From assembly GCF_035582795.1 (NCBI RefSeq), contig NC_134365.1, positions 142,689,077 through 142,753,076 of the forward strand: a stretch of 64,000 bases of DNA, given 5' to 3'. This document shows, piece after piece, positions 52,601 through 64,000 of this stretch (the first letter of the stretch is position 1; the number at the start of each line of letters is the position of its first letter). Below the pieces are notes generated by a model, which saw only the letters and a list, made by a program, of their open reading frames with translations, did no database searches and was not told the origin of the DNA. Source of the stretch: Mycteria americana. Taxonomy: Eukaryota > Chordata > Aves > Ciconiiformes > Ciconiidae. A program made the translations under genes and the position numbers.

Positions 52601-53148
52601 TTCATCCCTTTCATTTGGAGTCCTTCTGTATCATTATTTGAAGTGTTATTTAACACCTTTTTTTCAGCACTTACAATCAATGCGGTTCACTCTTCTGGAG
52701 TTTTCTCCTTTGGATTAACTTCTCTTTCCCTTTGAGCTGTTGGATGAAGTCTTACGTTTTTTGTCTGTCATACCAGTTGCCAGGAAATTAGCACACTGGA
52801 AGATAGTGCTCTCATTTAGTAAGTATAATACGTGAACAGCACCTCTAGACAGCTTGTTATTTAATAGGTAAAATTAATTGAAGGGCTTTTTTTTTTGTAG
52901 GAAACTCCAGCTGTAATAGAAAAAACAGCCTTTGTGTGAGTGTACTACAGTTACATCCTGCTTTATTATACATATGCAGCAAGATTTAATTAATGTAGTT
53001 TATAAGTGGTGCTCACGTCACTGTGTAGTATAAACCAGAGGAAAAGGAATAACTAAGTTTTAGGTTTTGGTGTACTGCTGTACTTTTTAAATTTATTTTT
53101 AAAACCAACACTTTTGTAGTGTTAAATTTCTACTTGTTTTCCTACAGT

Positions 53149-53180
53149 ATCCTAACAATAAATAATCCTAACAATAAATG
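53149..53180. repeat. 16-bp tandem duplication
   Basis: ATCCTAACAATAAATA followed by ATCCTAACAATAAATG, 15 of 16 identical. Confidence 0.9.
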
Positions 53181-56117
53181 CTCAGAACTTGTATAGTAGA
53201 TTGTTTTTTCTTAAAATGCTTTAGTCTTTTCCTACAGATTACCGTTCTTACCTCTAGTGTGTAATATAATTAAAACTATTAAACCTACTTGTGTGTGCGC
53301 TTATCTGACACACACAGTACAGGGTTTGCTGGCTAAAATAAAAAATAAAAAAACAGAACAGAAGCTAGAGATCTTTGATACCTAAATAAATACTTTTGTA
53401 TTGTTTAATACCTGATCCTGGCATTTTAGCATATTGTAAAAACATACAAAACCAACGCTGAAGATACAAAAGGAAAAATCTATTGTGTTTGTACAAAATA
53501 TACAACTAGAGTAAGGCCCCCTAGGATCTGTCTTCTCAACTTACTGCACAGGTTGTATTTTGAGCTATGACAAGTGGTTTTGTTATGTAATTGTAGCCAA
53601 TACCTACCCCACCACCAGGACACGGATAGGATTGACTGTTGCCTGTGTTGATCTGTGCCTAAACTTGTAGGGGGCTGAAAATATTTTAAATTAGAAATTA
53701 TATTCTGTACAAACTGCGTGTATAATATTAATCTTTCCTAACTGACAAATGAACTTAGGAAAACTGCTGCAAAGATAAGATGTTTCTTAGCATTGTGCTT
53801 AAAGCTGAACTAAAGCTAAATTAACATGCAGAGAACATGGCACTTTAGTATAGAAAGTTTAGTCATGTATTTATTTTTGGTTAAAATTTTGTTAGAAGTA
53901 GTGACTGTTTTATGTAAATTACTATCCTTGCCGGTGTCCCTTAGTGTTGTGAAACAGCATCTTTACATAAGGTAAGTCACCATATTCAAGTAAATCTAAA
54001 AGAGAGATGGTTTCTAAAGCAGCTTTGTTTTGCAAGATACCTTCACCATAACTCAAAGTCATGTTGGACTGTACAGGCACAGGTATGCCAGCTTGACCTG
54101 ACCATTTGCAGAGGTGCAAGAAGTAGTTTAGGCAACTGAGATCAGAAGCTGCTGCTTTTGCAGCTGCTATCTCCTTTGTATGGAGAAGACTGCTGGTTCT
54201 TGCGCACCGCTTCTAAGCAACTCCTGCATGGCTAGTCATACAGGTAATATCTGGTCTCTAATATAGCAGAAATTAACTTGCAGTTAAATTCATTGCATTG
54301 TTGTGAAATTCACAAGAGTTTTGGCATGTTTTCTTTCTCCCCAGTGTTACCTACCCATTGTCACAAGGTCAGAAGTCAAAAATGTACTCTTACTTTCATT
54401 TCATTGCACAAGTTGCCTAGGAGATTGCTGTTACAAGAAAACTGGTAAGAGTTCTATGCTGGAGTTTGCTTATGTGCATGCTGTCTTTTATTTTACAGCA
54501 TGAATGGGAGGTCAAAACAGCTTCCTATTTCTTCTGCATCAGAGCAAATAGCACCAATTCAACTAAACATCAGTCCTCTCTAGATTGTCCTCTATTATGG
54601 CTTAAGTGCAGGAATTAATCTTCTTAGGCTATAAACTGGCAATCTTGTAAGCCAATTTTCTGCTTCTAGGTAGTGGAAACTTGCTTTCTTGTCATTCTCC
54701 ATTTCCATCTGATTTTGGGGAACAAAGAAGGAAACAAAAATACTGTCTTGCCCCTGTGTTCTGTACTTGTATCTTGTTGCAAAAACAAAGAGATTAAGGA
54801 TATTATTAGATTAAAATACCTCATAGATGCTTCATGAGCAAATTTTGGAGATAAGTAAAAAAGCTTCTCATTAAGAATTAGCTAACCATAAATAGAGTAA
54901 ATAAGATTTGCCATATGCTTGAAAGCTAACATTTTAATTCAACAGCAAGGAAAATTTTGGCAAGAACATAACAAACATACTAACCTAGAGTCTAACTTCT
55001 TATATTCCCATGATTGAGTTGCAAATTGTCCACACGGTTGCCTGTTGTTTGTGATTAGAATAATCCAGAATCGGAGCTTAGTCAGCATCTGTAGAACAGG
55101 GTTTTTTTAATTTCTGTAATGGTTACCACATTTCAAAATGTCATGGGTAGCATTAGCAATGATCTGTTTTTTTTCTCCTTGGGGAATGAACAAAGGAATG
55201 CTCCCAAGCTGAAAGATCCATGATTTGATTTTAATATTGCACATAAATTACATGCAAATGTAATGCATTTTTGGTGCTTATTTATTTATTAGTTGCACCA
55301 GACACAAAGCATTTGGTTTTAAAAGAAAAAAAATCAAACATACTAAATAAATGAATCCCAAGAGATTTCAAATTTCCACTGTTAATAATGTGGCTTTTGT
55401 TTTCTGACTGTTACACATATTCGACTGTATAGAGGGCCTTTAGCAAGTGGAGAGGTATGTTTTGAAGGTGCTGGGAGTCTAAAGGTTCTGCTTAGTGATT
55501 TTAAAGATGCACACAGCAGTTTGACCATTTATAAAAATTAGTCTCTTTCTATGCCTAAATGCAGATTCTCGAATCTGTTTGTAGATGATAAGGCTTTGTA
55601 TGTGTTTGGCTACATACACTGTTTTGTGTATGAAGTTCCAATTATTTTGCTTTGAATGTAAATAACGTGTCGTAAATGGAACAGGATTTCACACAAAGAA
55701 AAGGTGCATAGAGTTTTCCCTTATAATAACACTATTTCCAGCTGCTGCATTCCAATTTTCTTTTTACTTAAGAAGAAAAACAACATTAACAACCCTGGAT
55801 TTATTATTCTGCAGGCTGGCAGTAGTTACACTGTATGCCATCTTGGGCCCAGCTCTGCAGCTCTTGTTCTGAGTAGTTGTAATTCATTCATGTAGCCTGG
55901 TTGTGAGTTGGCTAATTGAACTCTTGAGAGTGGAGTTTTTAAGGACACCTTAATTTGTCTGGGTAGGACAGTTTACCAGCAAAATTCTGCTCTGTGAGTT
56001 CTGCTGGTATATTTTTTCCAAGAGACAATCTTATTCTTGAATACTGGCATTTATACTTCTAATGTTGGGGGGGAGGGGGTGTTGGTGGTTGTTATTATTT
56101 TTAACTAATTTTTTACT

Positions 56118-56144
56118 TCTTTTATTTATTTATTTATTTATTTT
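56118..56144. repeat. (TTTA)n tetranucleotide microsatellite
   Basis: About six uninterrupted TTTA units in PUDP intron 1. Confidence 0.85.
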
Positions 56145-58204
56145 ATTGGCAACAGACCTTAATGGTGATGATAATTTTCACAATATGATCATTGCTCTTT
56201 TAAAGACCAGAAGCTCTGTTAACTAATAACACAAAAGCAATTGATCTAAATATCTTCTCCCTTCAAACTTGATATCTGTTGCTTTCATTATGGACAACTG
56301 ATTTTCTTTTGCACAATGTAGAGACTGCTAGTGATCGTTGCTGCTTCTGTTATGTGTTTCTGTACTTCTCTGTATTGATCCTCATTTCTTTCACAAGACT
56401 ACTGAGAAGTATTTAACCAAGATCACTTTTGTATCTTTTAATGGTTCTGACAGAGATTCCTGACCTTGATTTATCCTTTTCCTCCCCCTTAATAATAATA
56501 ATAAAATCAGTGTTCTGACCCAAAGTTCATTGAGGTATTGCCAACCTTTTTGATTTATCTCACTTTTTACTTCCTTTCCTTCAATAACCAGTAAGGAATG
56601 CTTGTCTCTGTTTCTTGTGGCTCTTTTTTTAATGGCTGACAACTTTTTTCTTTTTCTTTTTTTTTTTTTTGGCAATATTTTGCTTCTTGAAGGGTTACAC
56701 ACCTATTGACAGTATCAATGTTTGCTGTCTATGTATGCTTTCTGTTCTTGTGCAGCTTTTAATAATTCTTAATTCCTCTTATAATAAATACCATTTTTCA
56801 TAGTCGTTTGGCAATAAATCTGATGCTGTAATTTGGAAAAACTTGCATCTAAGTGTACGCTGCTCTTTCCCAAGTGTGGTTTTGCTGTTGTTATATGTAA
56901 TAGCTTGTTTCTTTTTAAAATGTATTCTTACTTTTCTTCCTCCTTCCCTTTTGAGGTATATGAAGTATTTTCGTAAAAGTCATCAAATAAGCCCTATTTC
57001 TAGTAGACTGTGTGTCTCTGATGAAACAAGTTTATTTCTGGTTCTTGAAAGCTTTCCTTTGGGTACCAGTTATGTATCAGCACTCCATATATTACTTTTT
57101 CCCTCTGCTGTTAGTTTTTGCCTCTGCTGTGCCAGTGTGTGGTTCTTTTGGGCAAGTTTCGTGTTCAGTTTGTCTCAGGATAACGCAAGACAGCTGAGAG
57201 GAAAGCCCAGTTTGTTATTTGTCAGCCCAGTCTTTCTTTCTAACATCCGTAGGAATTTACTCATGACCGTTGTCATTGTATAATATGTACGGCGTTATAC
57301 AGTGTCTCATTCTCCCAGCTCATTAATACACATTCTCTGACCTGGTGTAATAGTTCCAGCAGCCCCTGTGTAACCTTCGCTCTCCGAAGGATAGATACGT
57401 GCTAGTCCTTTGCAGCAGTTCCGTGCTTGTGGGTGCTGAACTAATTGGGTTTGCTGCCAAACAGCTCAGCCCTCTTGTCACTCCTGGGTATTGATTGTCT
57501 GCTGTGCATAAATATTAGTTCACTCAGGTTCTCTTTCACAGTGTCGCCATATACTGCAAATTGCCCACTCATGTTAGGGCATCTTTTTGAACATTATGTT
57601 TTTAAAATTGTGTTCTGCTTTAATTGGTCCATTCGCATGTAATGTAAACTGCCACAGAGTACGTATTCAAACTAATAGACCTTTATTTGATTACTGAGCA
57701 GTCATGAGAGGAAGTGTCTTTGTTAGATTGGGATGTTTTATGAGTTCGACACTGGTACTGTCCATTTGGGAACATTTCTAAGGAAGAGGAAAAAATTTGC
57801 ACTAATACTGGAAGAATGGAATGAAAGATAATGTGTGTTTAATGAAAAAATTGGGATTATAGTGTATCAGAAGGGCTGAAGTGAGAGAAATTAATGGGTT
57901 TAAGGTGGAGCATGAGTACACTGAGACATAATTTCATTTGAATAAATTCTTCTATGGTAAAGATTTTTTTGTTTGTTTGTTTTTGTAATTTACGTACAGA
58001 AAGCTCATTTGACCTGTTTCTTCAGGGCAAAAGAATAGACCCATATATGTCTGTAAAGTGACATAACCTTGGATAATGTCATCATTCTGCTACAAGACCA
58101 TTACTGCAAAAAATTATACCATGTGAAATGGTGGATCTTTTTATGCTAGAACTGAATCCTCTCTATAGCATTATATTATTATTGGACTAACAAAATGTTC
58201 TTTG

Positions 58205-58236
58205 CTTTGTGGCTCAGGGGAGATGGAGCCACAAAG
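58205..58236. other. Perfect 11-bp inverted repeat, 10-bp loop
   Basis: The arms CTTTGTGGCTC and GAGCCACAAAG flank AGGGGAGATG. A short hairpin of unknown meaning in PUDP intron 1. Confidence 0.8.
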
Positions 58237-59535
58237 AGTGTATCACAATGCAATAAATTTCTAGTCTTTAAAAATTAAAAACAGTGTTTCATGGGGAACG
58301 TATCTCAGGAAAATGAAAATATTTGGGTCACTAAGGTATTGTAGTATATCTAATTGCTACTCTGCTGCCTAATAACTTTCATTGTTATTATTGTTGTAGA
58401 TCATATTTTTATGATATTTATCCTTCTCCCATTTTTAATTTGAATATCTTCATTTTCCATGAATGAAGATATCTAAGAGTAAAGAGCAAGAAGTAGTGTT
58501 GCTATTCTGTTTTTGTGTGTTCTAGAACTTTAAACTTTTTATGTGGCAGTTGATTGCAAATTGTACAGTATTGTAAAATTTAGTTCTTGAAAATGTCTGA
58601 CTCACCATTGACTTTGCATAGTTTGCTGTTTATCATGGCTTTGCCTTTTTCAAAAAGGAAGTGAGCTATTCCCTTCCCTCTTTTGGAACTTGTTACAGAG
58701 AGCAGGTAATTAGCGTGTGCACTTGGAAACACTGTAGAATAACAAGATAAAATAGAAGTTCTAGGTTCTAAGGGTTAAGTTAAAAAAAGTTTTGCATCTT
58801 TATACCACTTGTTATACTAATGCCAGTTCTACCATTTTTTTTCATTAAGAAAACCTAGAGTTCTCTCTTACAGAATAAAAAAAAAAAAGGGTTTTGGTTT
58901 CACCTCCTAATTGTATTCAAAGTTTTAAAGAATTCTGGGCTGTTTTTTAACTGCTTGTTAGCTGAGTCTTCATGCCTTTAGAAACAGCTGCATTTCCTAA
59001 AACTCTCACACTATACCACTGCAAAATTTCTGGGTAGCTGTGATCTGTCACACACAGCCTCCCTTGTCCAGGCTGGTCCCTGAACTGCCCGGAGAGGAGA
59101 GCTTTCTGGAGTCTGCTCTAGCACCATTACTTGTTGTCCAGACCATTCCTTTCCTATAGAAAGCAGGATAGTGGAGAGAGAAGACAATCTACACATATGT
59201 TGGGACAAGATTTGAAATAACATATCACCTGAGTGCTTCTAGGTCCCAGGGTTTAGAAATAGCCTGTGATTTCTGAAATGTATACAATGAACTTACAGAA
59301 GTAACTGTACTTATTAATGGCAGTGTTAATAACATGTAAGAGTTTATCCCAGTACTTTTGTGTATATACAAATATACTTTGTGTAGCAGTCTTCATGTGA
59401 CATCTTGGGCTCAGAGAAAAATTCTGAATTTTGATGGCATCTTTGGAAGTGTGATAGCATTAGGAGTTTTCTTCTTTTATGTTTACTTTTGTTGTTAAAG
59501 TTTTTCTAATACTGTGCTCTAAATTCTGCCGTTAT

Positions 59536-59563
59536 CGTTCCTTGGATATCATTCCTTGGATAT
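59536..59563. repeat. 14-bp tandem duplication
   Basis: CGTTCCTTGGATAT followed by CATTCCTTGGATAT, 13 of 14 identical. Confidence 0.85.
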
Positions 59564-60948
59564 ATTATGTTAGTATTGCTTTTATCTGAAATATATTTCA
59601 TAAACAGGAGAAAGTCTGTGAAATGTTCATCATAGTATTAGGCTTTCTGTATATGCTAATTTTTTTTTCTATGTGTATCTGTTTTACAGACTTCAGAATC
59701 TCTCAAATAATATTCTTTCAGTTTGGAAATTTCCAGTGCTCTACAAAACCCTACAGGTCCTGGATAAAGCTTCAGAGATACAGGGGATGTCTTTTCATGT
59801 GTGTGCATGTATGCAAAGGAGAGGATTTCTTCCATTTAAAATAACTATTAAGATAATGAGCATGTTTTCAGTAACTCTGAAGTTGTCAAAGAAAAATGCC
59901 TTAAAAATATGTCAAAATTTTCTTGGAGGAAGTCTCTTTGCACAACGGAGAGTTAACAATAAAAGTGGATTATATGGTTTATGAATTAACTAGGCCTTGT
60001 TTTTCCCTAATCAATGCTCTTGGCTTTCAGAGTTGGTGTTTCAGGATCTGTAGCTGGTACCTGTCTGCATTATACTGGTTAAAGCTGCTCTTTACGTAAA
60101 TCTTTCTATGTTTCCCCCTGCCTCTCCCCCAGGCAATAATACAAGATGATTAATTTGTGTGTTAGCGTGGGTTTTCTCTCCTCATTGCCCTGGTTAATTG
60201 AAAAATGGCTATATGTTCTTTGAAGTTTCTACTAAGAGGGGAAAAATAAAAGCTATATTCTAAGATTTATAGCAAAACCGTGGAAATTATTCCCCTCTTC
60301 ATCCATTCCCTTTTCTAATACTGTAGTTCAACATGGAATAGATTAATGTTTTCTTTTTCTTCCTTCTGTTATAATTGCAGCTTCCAGGGGACTAAAACAA
60401 ATATTCCTGTTTGACCCAAATGTTTCTGTATTTGTATATAAAGAAAAGGAAGGTAGAATATTCTTTTTGCTCTGTGTACTCTTCAGTAGATACTTAGTTT
60501 ACCTTTCCCTTCATAGTATCTTGCATACTGATATTGTGAGCTTCAGTTCTCTGCTTTATATTCTAACTGTATGTACAAGAAATTATGTTTCATTGATGTT
60601 CTAACATTATTCCTAAGTATATCTCAAAAGAGTTACAATAAGAAACATACTTCCAGTACCCATTCATTCTTTCTGGGTTGGATCCTGCATTTACCTTTCT
60701 TCTCTCCTCCTGTTTCTTTAAAGTAATCTTCTGGTGCTGTGAATTAAAAACAGACTTGCTTTTGAAAAAAAATACTCTGTAAGTTTAGGCCCAACAGAGA
60801 TTTGATGTGATTTTCCTAGGAATCATTCTCACTAAAGTCTTGAAATCCTCATCTTATCTGAGTCTTCTTGACTTGGCAGCTGGTTTGATAGTGCTTATCA
60901 ATAGCTTTTCCCCAAAACCTTGTTCTTTCATGGCATTCTTTTTTTAGA

Positions 60949-61129
60949 GATGAGTGCAGCATGGAAATACGTCATTCAGAAAGATTATATTTGTACGCAT
61001 GAGTGGTTACAAGAGGCCCAATACATAGGTGTTGTACCATATCAGAGGTGTAATAAGGTGTACCTTACAGATATCGCTCTTTCCTTGGATAGAAGTAAAG
61101 GAATTGACACAGATGTTACAAAATCCTAG
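60949..61129 (+). other. Short ORF of protein-like composition inside PUDP intron 1, unidentified
   Basis: A 59-codon frame starting MSAAWKYVIQKDYI and containing THEWLQEAQ and VVPYQ, ending at a TAG. A pyrimidine-rich ...TTTTTTTAG acceptor-like sequence precedes the ATG. The WL....VPYQ layout faintly recalls the C-terminal half of a BRCT domain (for example that of REV1), but the match is too short to call. It could be an exon of an unannotated transcript, a gene fragment, or chance. Confidence 0.2.
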
Positions 61130-64000
61130 AGTTCTGTTGAAATAACAGTACCTACTCCTTTCCTCCAAGCTATGAAAGTTTTTATCGATAATATAGACCC
61201 AGAAACATAAATGAAATATTCAACAAAATAGTTTACAAAGATCAATGATTACAGGTATTGTATAACTGTACTTAATGGTAGTCTAAGTTTGAAAAATGTA
61301 TTGCCCACTTGAAATGTCTATAATGGAGCCTTTGAGACAATTATAGACTAGCAAGGAAATTATTTTTTTCACAGAGTGATGATGGTGCATTTTAATGGCT
61401 TCAGTACTGACAATGCAGATGCTTCCCATTTCCAATTCAAGACCTACTTAAGCTCCTCTGACAGTCTATGGGAGGGAGTTAAATTCTCAAGAGACAGGCT
61501 AGATTTTCTATAATTGTTAATAAGGTAGAGGGTACTGTCAGAAGAAATCCCTTTTCTGAAGAAAACAGCTTTAATTCTTGTATAATTTCATTTTATTTAT
61601 TTGTTACCGGCGAAGTTTTAAAGCTCTAAAAAGTACAAGTTCATAACAGACGTGGTGACAGGCCGACAGCCCTGTAGCAATACCACCATGAACCGTGTCA
61701 ACCTAACACAAGAAAAAACTTCCAACCTCTTCACTTGTGACAAGCTCAGTGACTAAAGTTGCCCTTTACATTTTAGAGGGTGGACTGCAGCCATGTTCAA
61801 CAGTGTTCAGCTCTGTTTTCTTTGATTGCAACATTTCGTACAATTGGATTCTTATATTAATTGTCAGATTTGCTCTTCAGACAACAGGAAAAAAACCCAA
61901 AAGGCTCTTCAGCTTGTTGATGGAATACCAGATTTACATTTTTGTGCAAAGTTTTCAATCTCTTTGAAAACTACTGTCCAGAGGCTATTAGAAAGATGTG
62001 GCCTATGGTGCATTTGCCTCTTTTCAGAAGAGAAAGGCCTTTGGTGACCAGCTGTTTTATTATTATTGCAACTTGTATACCTTCTAATTCTTTTTTCCCT
62101 ACATTTAGGGAACACATAAGTTACCCTGTTTAACTGGATATGCAGCTTTAACTATATGCCTAGGTCATGGTAGTCCTTCTAACAGTTTCAAAACATAAGG
62201 GTCAAAAGGTATAGCCTTAGGACTTAATCTTTTTGTCTAAAAGTCATTTAAGTTAAGTGACTCAGTTCAGTGTATTCAACAAGTGAAGCAGACACCTTTT
62301 ATTTTGCTGATTATAAGCTTGATTTTAGATCAAGCAAAAAGAAATCACCAGAATGGGGTCAGGGAAGCTATTTATTGAACACTGTCTGTTACAAATGGCA
62401 TTTTTCAGAGTTATTTCATATTCAGGTGTTAGTAACTTCTACTTCATTCTACATTTTGTATGTCAGATCTGTTTGGATACTGCTGAGTATGGCTGTTCAT
62501 AATTGTTTTCATAGTTACTATATATAGTTGCATAAGTGATGCTTGTATTAATGGTTTCTAGCTATTATTTTTACCACACCTTGTCAGGTGTTAATCAGAG
62601 AGACTAATTTTTTTCCTAATTTCCTTAAACTTCTTGCCCTTTTCCAACTATGAAGCTGCCTGCAATGCACCTTCAAAAACAATTTTCCCATTTACAAGCA
62701 GAATGATAGCAAATTGTTGCTATGGAGCAAAGAATTTTTTGTTGTAAATCTAATTTCAGATTAGCTACTGTGGAATTGGAAATTCATGCCTTATCTAAAC
62801 GTATTTATATTCAGAAACCGTGAGCTTCATCGTCTCTTGCTTGTACCATTGTGACTTAATTGATTTCAGTAGATTTGTACCTAATTCTGAGCAGTGACAG
62901 AAGGGCTACTGGGTTTTTTTTTTTTGTCTTCTTTAGTTTTTGGTTGGAGGGACGTTGGGGCTATTTTTGGAAATAAGGTAAAACCCCTCCTCTTACCTGC
63001 TTATTGAGCATATACTTTGCCAGCCTGTCTTTTGCAAGCGCTGTTGCAGTAGAACTAAGCACACCCCAGCGAAGTAATTCCTGTGTCAGGCTTATTAACT
63101 TCCAACCACAGGAGAGTGAAGCTGCTTGTGTCTCAAGATGTAAACTTTGACCTCAGCTTGCAGAACTGAGGTAGAAGGGAAGAAAGATTGAATGAAAGTG
63201 GAACGACTCCTTGTTTGGTTCACGATATCTGCTTTTATTTTTAGGACGTTAATCATACAGAAGAATGAAATGACAAACTAAAATTTCTTGCACTCTTTGA
63301 GTCTCTGAACACATATATTTTTATTTAATTTAGTAGGATACACAGCGGTGTTTCTTGTAACTCTAAGCTGTCACACTCAAAACAGAGTCATAATATAACA
63401 GTTCCGCTATGCCCAGAACCACTCTCTAGCAAAATAAGATTCAGCCTCTCCCCTTTGAGATAGCTGAAAATATAACCTTAATAGCTACCATCAGAGAGTC
63501 TTCCAAATTTCTATTTCTCCTGTAGTCCTCATGTGAATTGGGTTCACTCCTGGGTCAGTGAGATTCTCTGTCTGAACCTTTTTGTAATCACTGTATTCTT
63601 CCAGGATTATAGTGTGCATAAGTTTTATGTCTTTTTATAAAACATCCCTGGTGCTGTTTTGTTATTTTTCCCCTGTTTTAAACAAGAGATAGTAGAGTTT
63701 AGGTTAAGTGGATTTTGGTGTTTGAAGACCTTATGCTAGTTTAGCATTTTCATAATGTGCTAAAATAATACCAGGTCAGTTTGATCTGTGGACTTAACAG
63801 TCGGATCTGTTCTCAGTCACCTCCTCTCTGCCAGGGAATACCACTCTTAGAAAAGCTTTAAAAGCTAAAATATTTTACTTGAAAGTTGGGACTGGGTCCA
63901 GTACATCCACCTTTAAGTACCTGATGTGTGTCAAATTTTTAAGCAAGCTGATTATAGTCTAAAACAAATTACAGTCTTCCAGTAGTTCTGTGCTTCTACC

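Larger units (their letters stand above)
49454..64000 (+). other. PUDP: PUDP intron 1 (incomplete)
   Basis: Starts with a GTGTGT donor and shows no acceptor plus exon matching PUDP before the window ends. Contents: the end of the CpG island, a 16-bp tandem duplication (53149-53180), (TTTA)n near 56118-56144, a hairpin at 58205-58236, a 14-bp tandem duplication (59536-59563), a poly-A run near 58870 and a poly-T run near 62920. The 146-codon ORF at 56843-57283 is T-rich and looks fortuitous. No RNA gene or intact transposon recognised. Confidence 0.75.

Noticed and set aside
56843..57283. 146-codon ORF rich in Leu, Phe, Ser and Val
   Set aside because: T-rich DNA gives hydrophobic open frames; no recognisable family, no splice context, and it lies inside PUDP intron 1.
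1..64000. CRISPR arrays, operons, toxin-antitoxin, phage or other prokaryotic-type systems
   Set aside because: Intron-exon structure, conserved vertebrate genes and avian LTRs show a nuclear vertebrate genome; no spaced direct-repeat array was seen.

Overview
This is vertebrate nuclear DNA, almost certainly from a bird. It is AT-rich, with long introns, GT-AG splice sites and low gene density. It has one strong CpG island and endogenous retrovirus LTRs of the kind common in avian genomes (5' end TGTCGTGGTTTAACCCC). No prokaryotic features, CRISPR arrays, operons or plasmid/phage modules are visible.

Two protein-coding genes lie head to head. Steryl-sulfatase (STS) is on the minus strand. 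Five of its coding exons are present (coding blocks 24085-24230, 22184-22305, 19452-19574, 9278-9701, 510-646). Their phases join perfectly to encode the signal peptide through about residue 318. The remaining C-terminal exons lie beyond the left edge. Pseudouridine-5'-phosphatase (PUDP, formerly HDHD1) begins on the plus strand inside a CpG island. Only its first coding exon (49378-49453) is in the window; the last 14.5 kb is its first intron.

By region: 1-24.2 kb is the STS gene body; its 9.7-kb intron between the third and fourth coding exons carries a decayed ERVL-type provirus in opposite orientation (5' LTR 10316-10851, gag-like, protease, reverse transcriptase, RNase H and integrase remnants to about 15470, no 3' LTR found). 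24.2-49.1 kb is non-coding sequence between the STS start-codon exon and the CpG island. It presumably contains the STS 5' leader intron(s) and regulatory DNA. It holds a degenerate ~105-117 bp minisatellite (25.3-25.9 kb) and a minus-strand solo LTR (about 33531-34407) related to the provirus LTR. 49.1-49.8 kb is the CpG-island promoter with PUDP exon 1. 49.8-64 kb is PUDP intron 1, with simple repeats and one curious short ORF.

STS hydrolyses sulfated steroids in the endoplasmic reticulum membrane and PUDP dephosphorylates pseudouridine 5'-phosphate in the cytosol. Their pairing is conserved synteny (neighbours at human Xp22.31), not a shared pathway. I found no convincing new biological system. 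The most useful second looks are the retroviral insertions, the simple-sequence runs inside or beside STS exons, the inverted GC-rich repeat after PUDP exon 1, and the unplaced STS 5' leader.
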